64,000 bases of DNA from Bhargavaea cecembensis (GCF_001619585.1 NZ_LQNT01000013.1:124001-188000); one strand, 5' to 3'; shown: positions 37,333 to 46,593, numbered from the stretch's first letter. Numbers and translations are program-made. The notes: a model not told the origin generated them from the sequence alone.

Positions 37333-38511
37333 ATGCGTGAAGCAGTGATTGTGGCCGGCGCGAGGACGCCGGTCGGTAAAGCCAAGAAAGGATCCCTTGC
37401 AACGGTGCGCCCGGACGACTTTGCCGCACTGACGGTGAAGGAGACGCTCAAGCGGGCGGGCGGCTATGATGGGCCGATCGACGACTTTATCGTCGGATGC
37501 GCGATGCCGGAAGCGGAACAGGGCATGAACGTTGCACGTCTGATCGGCGGCATCGCCGGTCTGCCGGATACCGTGCCGGCCGTGACCGTCAACCGGTTCT
37601 GCTCGTCCGGTCTTCAGACGATCGCAAACGGTGCCCATCAGATCTTGCTCGGCCACGCGGATACTGTCCTTGCGGGCGGCACCGAATCGATGAGCATGGT
37701 GCCGATGATGGGGAACACGATCCGCCCGAACGCGACACTCGCGGAAACGGCGCCTGAATACTATATGGGCATGGGCCATACGGCGGAGCAGGTTGCGGTG
37801 AAATACGGCGTGAGCCGCGAGGACCAGGATGCATTCGCGGTCCGCTCCCATGAGCGTGCCGCCGCCGCCATCCGGGAAGGCAAGTTCAGGGATGAGATTG
37901 TGCCGGTCGATGTGAGACGGCGAACGGTCGGCCGGGACGGCAAAATGAAGGAAGACACCTTCACCTTTGACATGGACGAAGGCGTCCGCGAAGGAACCAA
38001 TATGGAGACCCTCGCAAAACTGCGGCCTGCGTTTAATGTGAAAGGCTCAGTCACGGCGGGGAACGCTTCCCAGACATCGGACGGAGCGGGCACGGTCCTG
38101 ATCATGGACCGCGAAAAGGCGGAAGCCGAAGGACTGAAGCCGATCGCCAAGTTCCGCTCGTTCGCAGTCGGCGGTGTTCCGCCGGAAGTGATGGGCATCG
38201 GTCCGATCGAAGCCGTGCCGAAAGCGCTGAAGCTTGCCGGCCTGTCCGTTGAAGACATCAACCTGTGGGAGCTGAACGAGGCGTTCGCCTCCCAGTCGAT
38301 CCAGGTCATCCGTCATCTGGGCTTGGATGAAGACATCGTCAACGTCAACGGCGGCGCCATTGCGCTCGGACACCCTCTCGGTGCCACAGGCACCATCCTA
38401 ACGCTGAAGCTCATGAACGAGCTCAAGCGCCGCAATGAACAGTTTGGTGCCGTCACCATGTGCATCGGCGGAGGCATGGGAGCCGCCGGCGTATTCGAAA
38501 TGTTGGTTTAA
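37333..38511 (+). CDS. fadA: Acetyl-CoA acyltransferase (thiolase) FadA
   Basis: Thiolase of 392 residues (B. subtilis FadA 391). Nucleophile Cys in VNRFCSSGLQ (about 92), His in NEAFASQ/GGAIALGHPLG and second Cys in TMCIGGGMGAA. Cleaves 3-ketoacyl-CoA with CoA. RBS GGAGGA precedes ATG 37333, 28 bases after fadN, so both are one operon. Confidence 0.95.
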   Translation: MREAVIVAGARTPVGKAKKGSLATVRPDDFAALTVKETLKRAGGYDGPIDDFIVGCAMPEAEQGMNVARLIGGIAGLPDTVPAVTVNRFCSSGLQTIANGAHQILLGHADTVLAGGTESMSMVPMMGNTIRPNATLAETAPEYYMGMGHTAEQVAVKYGVSREDQDAFAVRSHERAAAAIREGKFRDEIVPVDVRRRTVGRDGKMKEDTFTFDMDEGVREGTNMETLAKLRPAFNVKGSVTAGNASQTSDGAGTVLIMDREKAEAEGLKPIAKFRSFAVGGVPPEVMGIGPIEAVPKALKLAGLSVEDINLWELNEAFASQSIQVIRHLGLDEDIVNVNGGAIALGHPLGATGTILTLKLMNELKRRNEQFGAVTMCIGGGMGAAGVFEMLV

Positions 38512-38519
38512 AAGCGGAA

Positions 38520-38725
38520 GGCGGTTGGTCACGGGCGACAGGCATAAGACGGCCTGCGCAGTGAGGCCTGCCTCACGGAGCGGGACGGCTTATGACCCGA
38601 GCCCGTACCGCCTGAAGCTGGATAGAGTAAGTGCGGAGGGCGGCTACCCAGGCCCGACAGGCATAAGGGGGCATGCGCAGCGGATCCTGATCCGCGGAGC
38701 GTAGCCACTTATGACCCCGAGGGCC
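38520..38725. repeat. Two tandem palindromic intergenic elements
   Basis: Element A (38520-38612): GGCGGT and ACGGGC pair with GCCCGT and ACCGCC, then CATAAG (38543-38548) pairs with CTTATG (38589-38594), tipped by GTGAGG-CCTG-CCTCAC. Element B (38651-38725): GGCCC/GGGCC, CATAAG (38662-38667)/CTTATG (38708-38713), tipped by GCGGATC-CT-GATCCGC. Shared words are GACAGGCATAAG, TGCGCAG, GGAGCG, CTTATGACCC and GAAGCTGGA after each. The stem sequences differ but pairing is kept, which indicates selection for the fold. They fill the 327-base gap between fadA and fadE. Confidence 0.8.
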
Positions 38726-38838
38726 TGCCGAGAGAAGCTGGACGTAACCCAAGCCGATAGCCTGCCGCCCGGAGCTGGCGATCGACAGAGCAAAGACCAC
38801 TTGATATAAAACCAAAAAAGAACAAGGAGGAAACGATT

Positions 38839-40626
38839 ATGGCGGAAACGAAAGACAAGGCGCTCGTCAAAGGCGGTGCATTCCTCATCGAGGACATCGA
38901 TGCGGATCAGGTGTTCACGCCGGAGGATTTCACGGAAGAGCATAAGATGATCGCAAAGACGACGGAGGAGTATGTCAAAAACGAAGTCATCCCGGTCATC
39001 GACAAACTGGAAAATCATGAATTCGAGAACTCCGTGCGCCTTCTGAAATCCGCGGGGGAACTCGGTCTTCTCGGAGCGGATATTCCTGAGGAATATGACG
39101 GCTTCGGCCTCGATAAAATCTCGTCTGCGCTCATCACCGAAAAGATGTCCGTCGCCGGCGGCTTCTCCATCACGCACGGGGCTCACGTCGGCATCGGAAC
39201 GCTTCCGATCGTTCTCTTCGGCAACGAAGAGCAGAAGCAGAAATACTTGCCAGCTTCGGTTACGGCTGAGAAAATCTTCGCCTACGCCCTGACTGAGCCA
39301 GGTTCCGGATCCGACGCTCTGGGCGCGCGTACAACTGCGAAACTCAATGAGGCAGGCACGCACTACATCCTTAACGGCGAAAAACAGTGGATCACAAACT
39401 CCGGCTTCGCGGATGTCTTCGTCGTCTATGCCAAGATTGACGGCGAACATTTCACAGCTTTCATTGTCGAGAAAGATTACCCTGGTGTTTCCGTGGGTGC
39501 CGAAGAAAAGAAGATGGGGATCAAGTCTTCTTCTACCCGTACACTCATCCTCCAAGATGCGGAAGTGCCGGTCGAAAACCTGCTCGGCGAAAAAGGCCGT
39601 GGCCATGTGATCGCCTTCAACATCCTGAATATCGGCCGATACAAGCTTGGCGTAGGCGGCGTGGGCGGTTCCAAGCGCGCGCTCGAACTTGCGATCAAGT
39701 ATACAAACGAACGCCAGCAGTTCAAGCGCAGCATCGCTTCCTTTAACCTGACCAAGGAGAAGATTGCAACGCTTGCATCCGAACTGTACGCGACGGAAAG
39801 TCTGATCTACCGTACGGTCGGCTACTTTGATGACCGCATGGGCCAGATGAGCGAGGAAGACCAGAAGGACGGCCGCAAGATTGCCCAGGCAATTGCGGAA
39901 TATGCCATCGAATGTTCAATCAACAAAGTCGTCGGTTCCGAGACACTTGATCACGTTGTCGACGAAGCGGTCCAGCTGCACGGCGGCTACGGCTACATGC
40001 AGGAGTATGAAGTCGAGCGTGCGTACCGTGATTCCCGCATCAACCGGATCTTCGAAGGCACGAACGAGATCAACCGCCTCCTCGTTCCGGGCACGTTCCT
40101 CAAGAAAGCGATGAAAGGGGAGCTACCGCTTCTCCAGAAGGCCCAGTCGCTCCAGGAAGAACTGCTCATGATGATGCCGGAAGAACCGGGTGACGAAGCA
40201 CTTGCGCAGGAGAAAATCCTGGTGAAAAATGCGAAGAAAATCGGTCTTCTTGCGGCGGGCATGGCAGCCCAGCGATTCGGTACGAAACTTGAAGACGAGC
40301 AGGAAGTACTTGTCAACATCGCAAACATCGCCAATGACATTTTCGCGATGGAATCCGCTCTGCTCCGCTCGGAAAAGGCGATCCGCAGAAGTGGCGAGGA
40401 AAAGTCCCGCCAGAAGATCCTCTACACGGAAATCTTCTGCCAGGAAGCCATGCAGCGCATCGAACAGGAAGCGAAAGAAGTGCTTGTCGCGTCTGTCGAG
40501 GGAGACAACCAGCGAATGATGCTGTCCGCTCTCCGCAAGCTTACCCGCTACACGCCAAAGAACCTGATTCCTCTGAAGCGCGAAGCAGCAGACAAGCTGA
40601 ACGAAGCGCTAAAATACACTGTCTGA
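38839..40626 (+). CDS. fadE: Acyl-CoA dehydrogenase FadE
   Basis: FAD-dependent acyl-CoA dehydrogenase of 595 residues, the long Firmicute form (B. subtilis FadE 594) with an extra C-terminal domain of about 190 residues. FAYALTEPGSGSDALGART and MGIKSSSTRTL are the flavin/substrate motifs, and the catalytic Glu region is RIFEGTNEINRLL. RBS AAGGAGGAAA. First step of beta-oxidation; separated from fadA by the palindromic elements but probably still co-transcribed. Confidence 0.95.
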   Translation: MAETKDKALVKGGAFLIEDIDADQVFTPEDFTEEHKMIAKTTEEYVKNEVIPVIDKLENHEFENSVRLLKSAGELGLLGADIPEEYDGFGLDKISSALITEKMSVAGGFSITHGAHVGIGTLPIVLFGNEEQKQKYLPASVTAEKIFAYALTEPGSGSDALGARTTAKLNEAGTHYILNGEKQWITNSGFADVFVVYAKIDGEHFTAFIVEKDYPGVSVGAEEKKMGIKSSSTRTLILQDAEVPVENLLGEKGRGHVIAFNILNIGRYKLGVGGVGGSKRALELAIKYTNERQQFKRSIASFNLTKEKIATLASELYATESLIYRTVGYFDDRMGQMSEEDQKDGRKIAQAIAEYAIECSINKVVGSETLDHVVDEAVQLHGGYGYMQEYEVERAYRDSRINRIFEGTNEINRLLVPGTFLKKAMKGELPLLQKAQSLQEELLMMMPEEPGDEALAQEKILVKNAKKIGLLAAGMAAQRFGTKLEDEQEVLVNIANIANDIFAMESALLRSEKAIRRSGEEKSRQKILYTEIFCQEAMQRIEQEAKEVLVASVEGDNQRMMLSALRKLTRYTPKNLIPLKREAADKLNEALKYTV

Positions 40627-40642
40627 AACGGATATTCCCAAA

Positions 40643-40681
40643 GCCCGGACTGCTTCTTGAGCAGAACGGGCATTCTTTTTG
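40643..40681 (+). terminator. fad operon terminator
   Basis: GCCCG (40643-40647) and CTGCT pair with AGCAG (40660-40664) and CGGGC (40667-40671), followed by ATTCTTTTTG. Confidence 0.7.
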
Positions 40682-40720
40682 TTATACTGATTCCAAGATA
40701 AGATGCAGGGAGGCAAGGGA

Positions 40721-41077
40721 ATGGCAATCACCTATTACGGGTATCCGAAATGCACCACCTGCCGGAAGGCGAAAAAGTGGCTGGATGAGCACGGAGTGGC
40801 CTATGAGGCGTTCGACATCAAGGAGGCCCCACCATCAGAGGAACAGCTCCGGGAGATTATTTCGGCCAGCGGACTCGAAATCAAGAAGTTTTTCAATACA
40901 AGCGGTAAAGTCTACCGCGAGAGCGGGCTCAAGGACCGTCTTCCGGACATGTCGGAAGATGAGAAGATCCGCCTTCTTGCCTCAGACGGCATGCTGCTCA
41001 AGCGCCCGATCGTCTTTGACGGTGAAAAGGCGACCGTCGGATTCCGTGAAGCGGACTTTGAATCCGCCTGGAATTAA
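40721..41077 (+). CDS. yusI: ArsC/Spx-family protein YusI
   Basis: Small ArsC/Spx-type thioredoxin-fold protein, 118 residues as in B. subtilis YusI. N-terminal YGYPKCTTCRKAKKWL has a CXXC (about residues 9-12), and FFNTSGKVYRES and LKRPIVFDG are family motifs. The true arsenate-reductase arginine triad is not evident, so it is more likely a redox or RNA-polymerase-interacting relative. Start ATG 40721 after GGGAGG; the ATG at 40703 is upstream of that site. Confidence 0.88.
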   Translation: MAITYYGYPKCTTCRKAKKWLDEHGVAYEAFDIKEAPPSEEQLREIISASGLEIKKFFNTSGKVYRESGLKDRLPDMSEDEKIRLLASDGMLLKRPIVFDGEKATVGFREADFESAWN

Positions 41078-41149
41078 GCGACTATTGAGTTTCCAGCCGC
41101 TGTATGGCAAACTGAGATGGATGGTTAATTTATTCCTGGAGGGGTCAGA

Positions 41150-41530
41150 ATGAGCACACCAACAGAACTTCGCTACTCCGAAGAACACGAATGGGTAAAG
41201 ACGGAAGACGGCAAGGCGCGCATCGGTATCACACACTTCGCACAGGCCGAACTCGGCGACATCGTATTTGTCGAGCTGCCTGAAGTCGGCGATGAAATCA
41301 AGGCGGACGAGCCTTTCGGAAGCGTAGAGTCAGTCAAGACGGTATCCGAACTGTATGCACCGATCAGCGGCACGGTCGTTGAAGTGAACGAAGATCTCGA
41401 GGACAGCCCTGAGTTCGTCAACGAATCGCCTTATGAGAAGGCATGGATGGTCGTTGTTGAACCGTCTGATTCATCGGAAATCGACAAACTCATGTCCGCA
41501 GAACAATACGATCAAATGACGCAGGGCTGA
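41150..41530 (+). CDS. gcvH: Glycine cleavage system H protein / lipoyl carrier
   Basis: Lipoyl-domain protein of 126 residues. The lipoylated Lys63 is in [16 protein letters not shown]. Besides glycine cleavage, in Bacillales GcvH is the obligatory carrier from which LipL moves octanoyl groups, and LipA (encoded at the right end of this window) inserts sulphur. RBS GGAGGGG. Single gene with its own terminator. Confidence 0.96.
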   Translation: MSTPTELRYSEEHEWVKTEDGKARIGITHFAQAELGDIVFVELPEVGDEIKADEPFGSVESVKTVSELYAPISGTVVEVNEDLEDSPEFVNESPYEKAWMVVVEPSDSSEIDKLMSAEQYDQMTQG

Positions 41531-41542
41531 CCTGCATGCAGG

Positions 41543-41570
41543 AAACGCCGGCATCTTCCGGCGTTTTTTG
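41543..41570 (+). terminator. gcvH terminator
   Basis: AAACGCCGG (41543-41551), loop CATCTT, CCGGCGTTT (41558-41566), T-run to 41569. Confidence 0.88.
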
Positions 41571-41659
41571 CATCTTCTAATACTAAGGACCGCGATATCG
41601 GAATCGGCGCCTGTTCCGGATGCGGCCTGACATAACGGTGTGCTCGCGGAGGGATCAGG

Positions 41660-41998
41660 ATGACCGAAAAAGTGATCGTCGTCGAAGGTAGCTCTGACAG
41701 GAAACGAATCGCCCCGCTTCTGGATGAACCGGTGGACATCATCTGTACGAACGGGACGGCAAGCCCGACAAGAATCGAAGAACTTCTTGAACCGTATGAA
41801 GGGGCGGATATTTTCGCGTTTTTCGACGCGGACCGTTCCGGGGAAAAACTGCGTGCGCTCCTCAGGCGGGAGTACCCGGAAGCGCGTCATCTCTATACGG
41901 ACCGGGTATATCGGGAGGTGGCCACTACGCCCCTCAGGGTACTGGCGGAGGAACTGCTTTCGGCAAACATCGAGATTAAGACTGAATTTCTGCTATAA
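41660..41998 (+). CDS. yusF: TOPRIM-domain protein YusF
   Basis: Stand-alone TOPRIM domain of 112 residues. IVVEGSSDRKRI carries the catalytic Glu and FAFFDADRSGEKLR the DxD motif, as in RNase M5 and primases. B. subtilis YusF lies at the same place. Likely acts on nucleic acid, but the target is unknown. RBS GGAGGGATC precedes ATG 41660. Close to the following thioredoxin gene (9 bases or less). Confidence 0.88.
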   Translation: MTEKVIVVEGSSDRKRIAPLLDEPVDIICTNGTASPTRIEELLEPYEGADIFAFFDADRSGEKLRALLRREYPEARHLYTDRVYREVATTPLRVLAEELLSANIEIKTEFLL

Positions 41999-42007
41999 AG
42001 GATGAGC

Positions 42008-42310
42008 ATGGTGGAAGAATGGAATCTGCAGCAATTTGAAGAAGCATCAAAGACCCCGGCCACAGCCGCCTTTTATCTCTATACACCCCTATGCGGGACG
42101 TGCCAGGTGGCCTCGAGAATGATGGACGTCGTGGAGAAGCTGCTACCTGAAGTCAGGCTGGGCAAGGCTGACCTCAACTATCATGAGGAGGTGGCAGCCA
42201 GGTACGGGGTGGAGAGCGTCCCGTGCCTCCTGATCGCAAAAGAAGGCCGGCCGGTCGAGAAAATCTATGCTTTCCGGTCGGTCCCGCATCTCTATGAAAA
42301 ATTGAGTTGA
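42008..42310 (+). CDS. yusE: Thioredoxin-like protein YusE
   Basis: Thioredoxin fold of 100 residues. The redox motif is YTPLCGTCQVASRM (CGTC rather than CGPC), and the cis-Pro is in VESVPCLLIAKEG. Start ATG 42008 chosen for spacing to AAAGGATG; ATG 42002 is two codons upstream and equally in frame. Matches YusE in the yusF-yusE-met order of B. subtilis. The metNPQ promoter begins at its stop codon. Confidence 0.85.
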   Translation: MVEEWNLQQFEEASKTPATAAFYLYTPLCGTCQVASRMMDVVEKLLPEVRLGKADLNYHEEVAARYGVESVPCLLIAKEGRPVEKIYAFRSVPHLYEKLS

Positions 42311-42336
42311 CGCAAAATGGTCAGCTGTGATATAGT
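42307..42336 (+). promoter_or_regulatory. SigA promoter of metNPQ
   Basis: TTGACG (42307-42312), 18-base spacer, TATAGT (42331-42336) with TGA just before (extended -10). Transcription would start about 42343, before the SAM riboswitch. Confidence 0.8.
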
Positions 42337-42387
42337 TTCATCCATCAGTCATCTGCTGGGCGGATGAATATAAACGAATACGGAACA

Positions 42388-42497
42388 CTCTTATTGAGAG
42401 AGGCGGAGGGACGTGCCCGATGAAGCCCGGCAACCGTCACGGTAACGTGAAATGGTGCCAATTCACTCAAAGCGCAATCGCTTTGGCAGATGAGAGG
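42388..42497 (+). ncRNA. SAM-I (S-box) riboswitch
   Basis: The S-box core is plain: CTCTTATTGAGAGAGGCGGAG then GGGACGTGCCCGATGAAGCCC, GGCAACC, AATGGTGCCAATTC and GCAGATGAGAGG. P1 is formed by CTCTTAT with ATGAGAG. With the terminator at 42530-42566 it should shut off metNPQ when S-adenosylmethionine is plentiful. Confidence 0.96.
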
Positions 42498-42529
42498 AAA
42501 TGCGCCGGCCGGAGACGGGACGGTTGCGC

Positions 42530-42566
42530 GACCTGTCTGCCTGTACGCAGACAGGTCTTTTTTATT
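42530..42566 (+). terminator. SAM riboswitch expression-platform terminator
   Basis: GACCTGTCTG (42530-42539) pairs with CAGACAGGTC (42548-42557) and is followed by seven Ts, 15 bases before metN. Confidence 0.93.
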
Positions 42567-42580
42567 TCAGAGGTGACCAA

Positions 42581-43606
42581 ATGATTAAGCTAGAACAAAT
42601 AACCAAGCAGTTCCGCCTGTCCAACCGGACACTCACGGCCGTCGACGCAGTCGACCTGGAGATCCGGGAAGGCGAAATATTCGGCATCATCGGCTACAGC
42701 GGTGCAGGCAAAAGTACACTGATCCGCATGCTGAACGGACTTGAAAAGCCGACCGGAGGACGTGTGACAGTAAATGGCATGGAAATGTCCTCGATTTCCG
42801 GAGCGGATCTCAGAAAGGCACGCCAGAAAGTCAGCATGATCTTCCAGCACTTCAATCTGCTCTGGTCCCGCACGGTGGCGGAGAATATCGCTTTTCCGCT
42901 CGAGATCGCAGGCGTGAACAAGGCGGAGCGTGAGCCGAGGGTGCGCGAACTGATCCGGCTTGTCGGACTTGAGGGGCGGGAGGACGCTTATCCGTCGGAG
43001 CTTTCCGGCGGGCAGAAGCAGCGTGTCGGAATCGCACGGGCACTTGCCAATGAACCGGACGTCCTGCTATGTGACGAAGCCACATCGGCACTTGACCCGG
43101 AAACGACCGATTCGATCCTGGACCTCCTGACCGACATTAACAAGCGGCTGAACCTGACGATCGTGCTCATCACCCATGAGATGCACGTCATCCGGAAAAT
43201 CTGCCACCGGGTCGCCGTCATGGAAGCTGGACGAGTCGTTGAGATGGGCGATGTCCTCCAGGTGTTCCGCTCGCCACAGCAGCCGATCACGAAACGATTC
43301 GTATCCCAAGTGACCGAATCGCCGGATGTCAAACAGGCGATCAGCCAGCTGGTCAGGGAGAATCCGGACGGTACCCTGATCAGGCTCGGTTTTGTCGGTG
43401 AACGGACGGGAGAGCCGGTTCTTGCCCGGCTCATCCGGACATTCGACATTGACGTCAACATCCTGCAGGCCAATGTCTCGCAGACGCACGGCGGAACATT
43501 CGGCTCGATCATCCTGAATCTGGTGGGGGATGAGCCGGCTGTGGCGGAGGCAGTGGAGTTCCTTCATTCGGAAGGCGTAGAAACAGAGGTGATCGAACGT
43601 GATTGA
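42581..43606 (+). CDS. metN: Methionine ABC transporter ATP-binding protein MetN
   Basis: ABC ATPase of 341 residues. Walker A GYSGAGKS, Q-loop MIFQHFNLLWSRT, signature ELSGGQKQR, Walker B VLLCDEATSALD, and H-loop LITHEMHV. A C-terminal NIL/ACT-like domain (from about 265) senses methionine. Start ATG 42581 follows AGAGGTGACC. The first gene after the SAM riboswitch; overlaps metP by eight bases. Confidence 0.96.
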   Translation: MIKLEQITKQFRLSNRTLTAVDAVDLEIREGEIFGIIGYSGAGKSTLIRMLNGLEKPTGGRVTVNGMEMSSISGADLRKARQKVSMIFQHFNLLWSRTVAENIAFPLEIAGVNKAEREPRVRELIRLVGLEGREDAYPSELSGGQKQRVGIARALANEPDVLLCDEATSALDPETTDSILDLLTDINKRLNLTIVLITHEMHVIRKICHRVAVMEAGRVVEMGDVLQVFRSPQQPITKRFVSQVTESPDVKQAISQLVRENPDGTLIRLGFVGERTGEPVLARLIRTFDIDVNILQANVSQTHGGTFGSIILNLVGDEPAVAEAVEFLHSEGVETEVIERD

Positions 43607-44267
43607 ACAACTGTTTCCTAACGTCGACTGGGATAAAATGTGGGAGGCAACACTAGAGACGCTTTATATGACAGCAGTCGCCACTCTGTTCACCTTCCTG
43701 ATCGGGCTGGTGCTCGGCATCCTGCTTTTCCTTACGGGACCGAGGGGCATTTATCAGAACCGGATTTCGAACCTGATCACAGCGGCATTCGTCAACATCT
43801 TCAGGTCGATTCCATTCATCATCCTGATCATCCTGCTGATTCCGCTCACGAAGTTCCTGCTCGGCTCAATCCGCGGGCCGAACGCGGCACTGCCGGCCCT
43901 GATCATCGGATCCGCACCATTTTACGGACGGATGGTCCAGATCGCGCTTGCTGAGATCGATAAAGGCGTCATTGAGGCGGCCCGTTCGATGGGGGCGACC
44001 ACCTGGACAATCATCCGCAAGGTCCTTCTGCCGGAATCGATGCCGGCCCTGATCTCGGGCATCACCGTGACCGCCATCGCGCTCGTCGGCTATACGGCGA
44101 TGGCCGGCATCATCGGGGCTGGCGGCCTCGGCAACCTGGCTTACCTGGACGGGTTCCAGAGAAGCCGCACTGACGTCACGATCGTCGCGACCATCCTGAT
44201 TCTGATCATTGTCTTCGTCATCCAGTGGGTCGGCGACCTGCTGGTCAAGCGGACGGACAAACGCTAA
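43599..44267 (+). CDS. metP: Methionine ABC transporter permease MetP (MetI)
   Basis: Permease of 222 residues with five hydrophobic helices. The cytoplasmic EAA loop is GVIEAARSMGATTWTIIRKVLLPESMPAL, here read at about 128-155. GTG start 43599 lies within the end of metN, indicating coupling. Confidence 0.95.
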   Translation: MIEQLFPNVDWDKMWEATLETLYMTAVATLFTFLIGLVLGILLFLTGPRGIYQNRISNLITAAFVNIFRSIPFIILIILLIPLTKFLLGSIRGPNAALPALIIGSAPFYGRMVQIALAEIDKGVIEAARSMGATTWTIIRKVLLPESMPALISGITVTAIALVGYTAMAGIIGAGGLGNLAYLDGFQRSRTDVTIVATILILIIVFVIQWVGDLLVKRTDKR

Positions 44268-44300
44268 TAAAAAACAATACAACCCAAGGGGGAAACAATC

Positions 44301-45155
44301 ATGAAGAAATTTGCAGCAGGACTATTTTTGGCAACAGGCGCACTTGCACTGGCCGCATGCGGCGCAGGCGGAGACGACACATCTTCGGGCACTGAAGGCG
44401 GAGAAAACGGCGGAGAGCCGAAGGAACTCGTTGTCGGTGCATCCAACGTACCGCACGCCCTCATCCTTGAAGAAGCAAAGCCGCTTCTCGAGGAGAAAGG
44501 CGTCGAGCTGGAAATCGAAACCTATCAGGATTATGTTCTTCCGAACGAAGACCTTGAGTCCGGAGAAATCGGCGCAAACTACTTCCAGCACATCCCTTAC
44601 CTGGAAACCCAGATGTCTGACCATGGCTATGACTTCGTAAACGCCGGCGGCATCCACATCGAGCCGATCGGCATCTACTCCAAAAAGTATGATTCCCTGG
44701 AAGAACTGCCTGACGGCGCGACGATTCTTATGAGCAACTCGGTCGCAGACCACGGCCGGATCCTCTCCATGCTGGAAAGCCAGGGTCTCATCAAATTGGA
44801 TGAAGGAGTCGACAAGACTGCGGCAGAAGTGAAGGATATTGTGGAAAATCCGAAAAACCTTGAGTTTGACGCAGACTATGAAGCATCCTTCCTGCCACAG
44901 CTCTACAACCAGGAAGAAGGGGATGCGATCCTCATCAACTCCAACTATGCGATTGATGCAGGACTCAACCCGCTGGAAGATGCCATCGCACTGGAAGACT
45001 CCGATTCACCTTACGTCAACGTGATTGCTGTCCGCAGCGGCGACGAAGATAAAGAAGAGATCCAGGCACTGGTTGAAGTGCTCCGCTCCGAAGAAATCCA
45101 GGACTTCATCGTTGAAGAATGGGGCGGCTCGGTTGTCCCAGTCGATGGTGAATAA
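44301..45155 (+). CDS. metQ: Methionine-binding lipoprotein MetQ
   Basis: Lipoprotein of 284 residues. The signal peptide ends with lipobox LALAAC, giving lipidated Cys20, followed by a Gly/Ser/Glu linker. The NlpA/MetQ fold begins LVVGASNVPHALILEEAKP. Binds methionine at the cell surface for MetNP. RBS AAGGGGGAAA. Strong terminator follows. Confidence 0.96.
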   Translation: MKKFAAGLFLATGALALAACGAGGDDTSSGTEGGENGGEPKELVVGASNVPHALILEEAKPLLEEKGVELEIETYQDYVLPNEDLESGEIGANYFQHIPYLETQMSDHGYDFVNAGGIHIEPIGIYSKKYDSLEELPDGATILMSNSVADHGRILSMLESQGLIKLDEGVDKTAAEVKDIVENPKNLEFDADYEASFLPQLYNQEEGDAILINSNYAIDAGLNPLEDAIALEDSDSPYVNVIAVRSGDEDKEEIQALVEVLRSEEIQDFIVEEWGGSVVPVDGE

Positions 45156-45184
45156 TCACAATATAAAATATGGATAAACAGAAG

Positions 45185-45234
45185 GCCGCCGCGCCAGGGT
45201 ATCTTTACAAGAATCCCGGTGCGGCGGCTTTTTA
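45185..45234 (+). terminator. metNPQ terminator
   Basis: GCCGCCGCGCC (45185-45195) pairs with GGTGCGGCGGC (45218-45228, one G-T), inner GGGT/ATCCC also pairs, and five Ts follow. Confidence 0.85.
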
Positions 45235-45375
45235 CTGCCTGCCTGTCATTTCCTGTTGTAACCGTTGACAAGTAAATGTATTCTGAATAAGTGACCAGAC
45301 CTACTAATGGATGGGGTAGTGTGGTAAAGTGGTCACATCAGAAAAACAAGTGTCTTTTTAGGGGGAACAGTCATC

Positions 45376-46593
45376 ATGAAGAAAATCGGTCTGCTTGGCC
45401 GGATCATCATCGCCATTGCGCTGGCGGTCGGTATCGGATCGCTCCTCACCAGGATCCCGGAAAAATACGGGCTCTGGTTCGTGGAACTCGGAGCGACATT
45501 TAATATGCTGTTTGGCGGATTCCTGAGCTTTGTCGTTCCGCTGATCATTATCGGATTTATCGCACCCGGCATCGCCAAACTTGGGAAAGGTTCTGCCAAG
45601 ATGCTCGGACTTTCAACGGGCCTGGCGTATCTTTCCACAATCGTTGCAGGGATTCTGGCATTTTTCGTGGCATCCAACCTCCTTCCGGGGCTGATCGGCA
45701 GCCCATCTGCCGACTCTATCAGCGATCCATCGGAAGCGTTGGCCTCAGCATTTTTCGAGCTTGAGATTACGCCGATCATGGGCGTACTCACAGCCCTGAT
45801 CTTCGCTTTCCTCATGGGAATCGGGATGGCGGCCACCGGCAGCAAAACGCTTTTTTCGGTTTTCGACGAATTTCAGCAACTGATCGAAAAGACAATCAGC
45901 AGTGTCATCATCCCGCTGCTGCCGTTCCATATTTTCGGTGTATTCCTTAACATGACGTATGCAGGCCAGGTGGCAAGCGTGCTTTCAGTTTTTGCAATGG
46001 TGTTTGTCCTGATCATCGCCATGCATCTGATCATGCTTCTTCTCCAGTACACGGCTGCTGGTGCACTCACGCAGCGCAACCCGCTTATGCTGCTGAAGAC
46101 GATGGCTCCGGCATACTTCACGGCACTCGGCACACAGTCGTCTGCGGCGACCATTCCGGTTACCGTCCGCCAGGCACGCAAGACTGGCGCATCTGAAAAA
46201 GTAGTCGATTTCACGGTGCCGCTGTTTGCCAACATCCACCTGTCGGGAAGTACAATCACGCTGACAACCTGTGCGATCGGTGTCATGCTGATGAACGGGA
46301 TGCCGGTCACGATCGGCCCGATGCTCCAGTTCATCGCGGTTCTTGGTGTGACGATGATCGCGGCACCGGGCGTACCGGGCGGAGCGGTCATGGCGGCGAT
46401 CGGACTCCTTTCATCAATGCTTGGCTTCACGGAGCCGATGGTTGCGCTGATGATCGCCCTCTATATGGCGCAGGACAGCTTTGGCACGGCAACGAATGTC
46501 ACAGGGGATGGCGCGCTCGCAATCATCACCGACCGTTTTGCCACCTCGGCTGAAACAGCGCCGACAACATCCGCCGGGACGAAAGTAGTCTGA
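45376..46593 (+). CDS. Sodium:dicarboxylate/amino-acid symporter (DAACS family)
   Basis: Secondary transporter of 405 residues. Hallmarks of the family are the Ser-rich hairpin GTQSSAATIPVTVRQA, the NIHLSGSTITLT metal/substrate motif, and PGVPGGAVMAA. Substrates of relatives include glutamate, aspartate, serine/threonine and cystine. Being next to metNPQ and before suf could hint at sulphur amino acids, but the sequence does not decide this. RBS AGGGGGAAC. Confidence 0.9.
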   Translation: MKKIGLLGRIIIAIALAVGIGSLLTRIPEKYGLWFVELGATFNMLFGGFLSFVVPLIIIGFIAPGIAKLGKGSAKMLGLSTGLAYLSTIVAGILAFFVASNLLPGLIGSPSADSISDPSEALASAFFELEITPIMGVLTALIFAFLMGIGMAATGSKTLFSVFDEFQQLIEKTISSVIIPLLPFHIFGVFLNMTYAGQVASVLSVFAMVFVLIIAMHLIMLLLQYTAAGALTQRNPLMLLKTMAPAYFTALGTQSSAATIPVTVRQARKTGASEKVVDFTVPLFANIHLSGSTITLTTCAIGVMLMNGMPVTIGPMLQFIAVLGVTMIAAPGVPGGAVMAAIGLLSSMLGFTEPMVALMIALYMAQDSFGTATNVTGDGALAIITDRFATSAETAPTTSAGTKVV

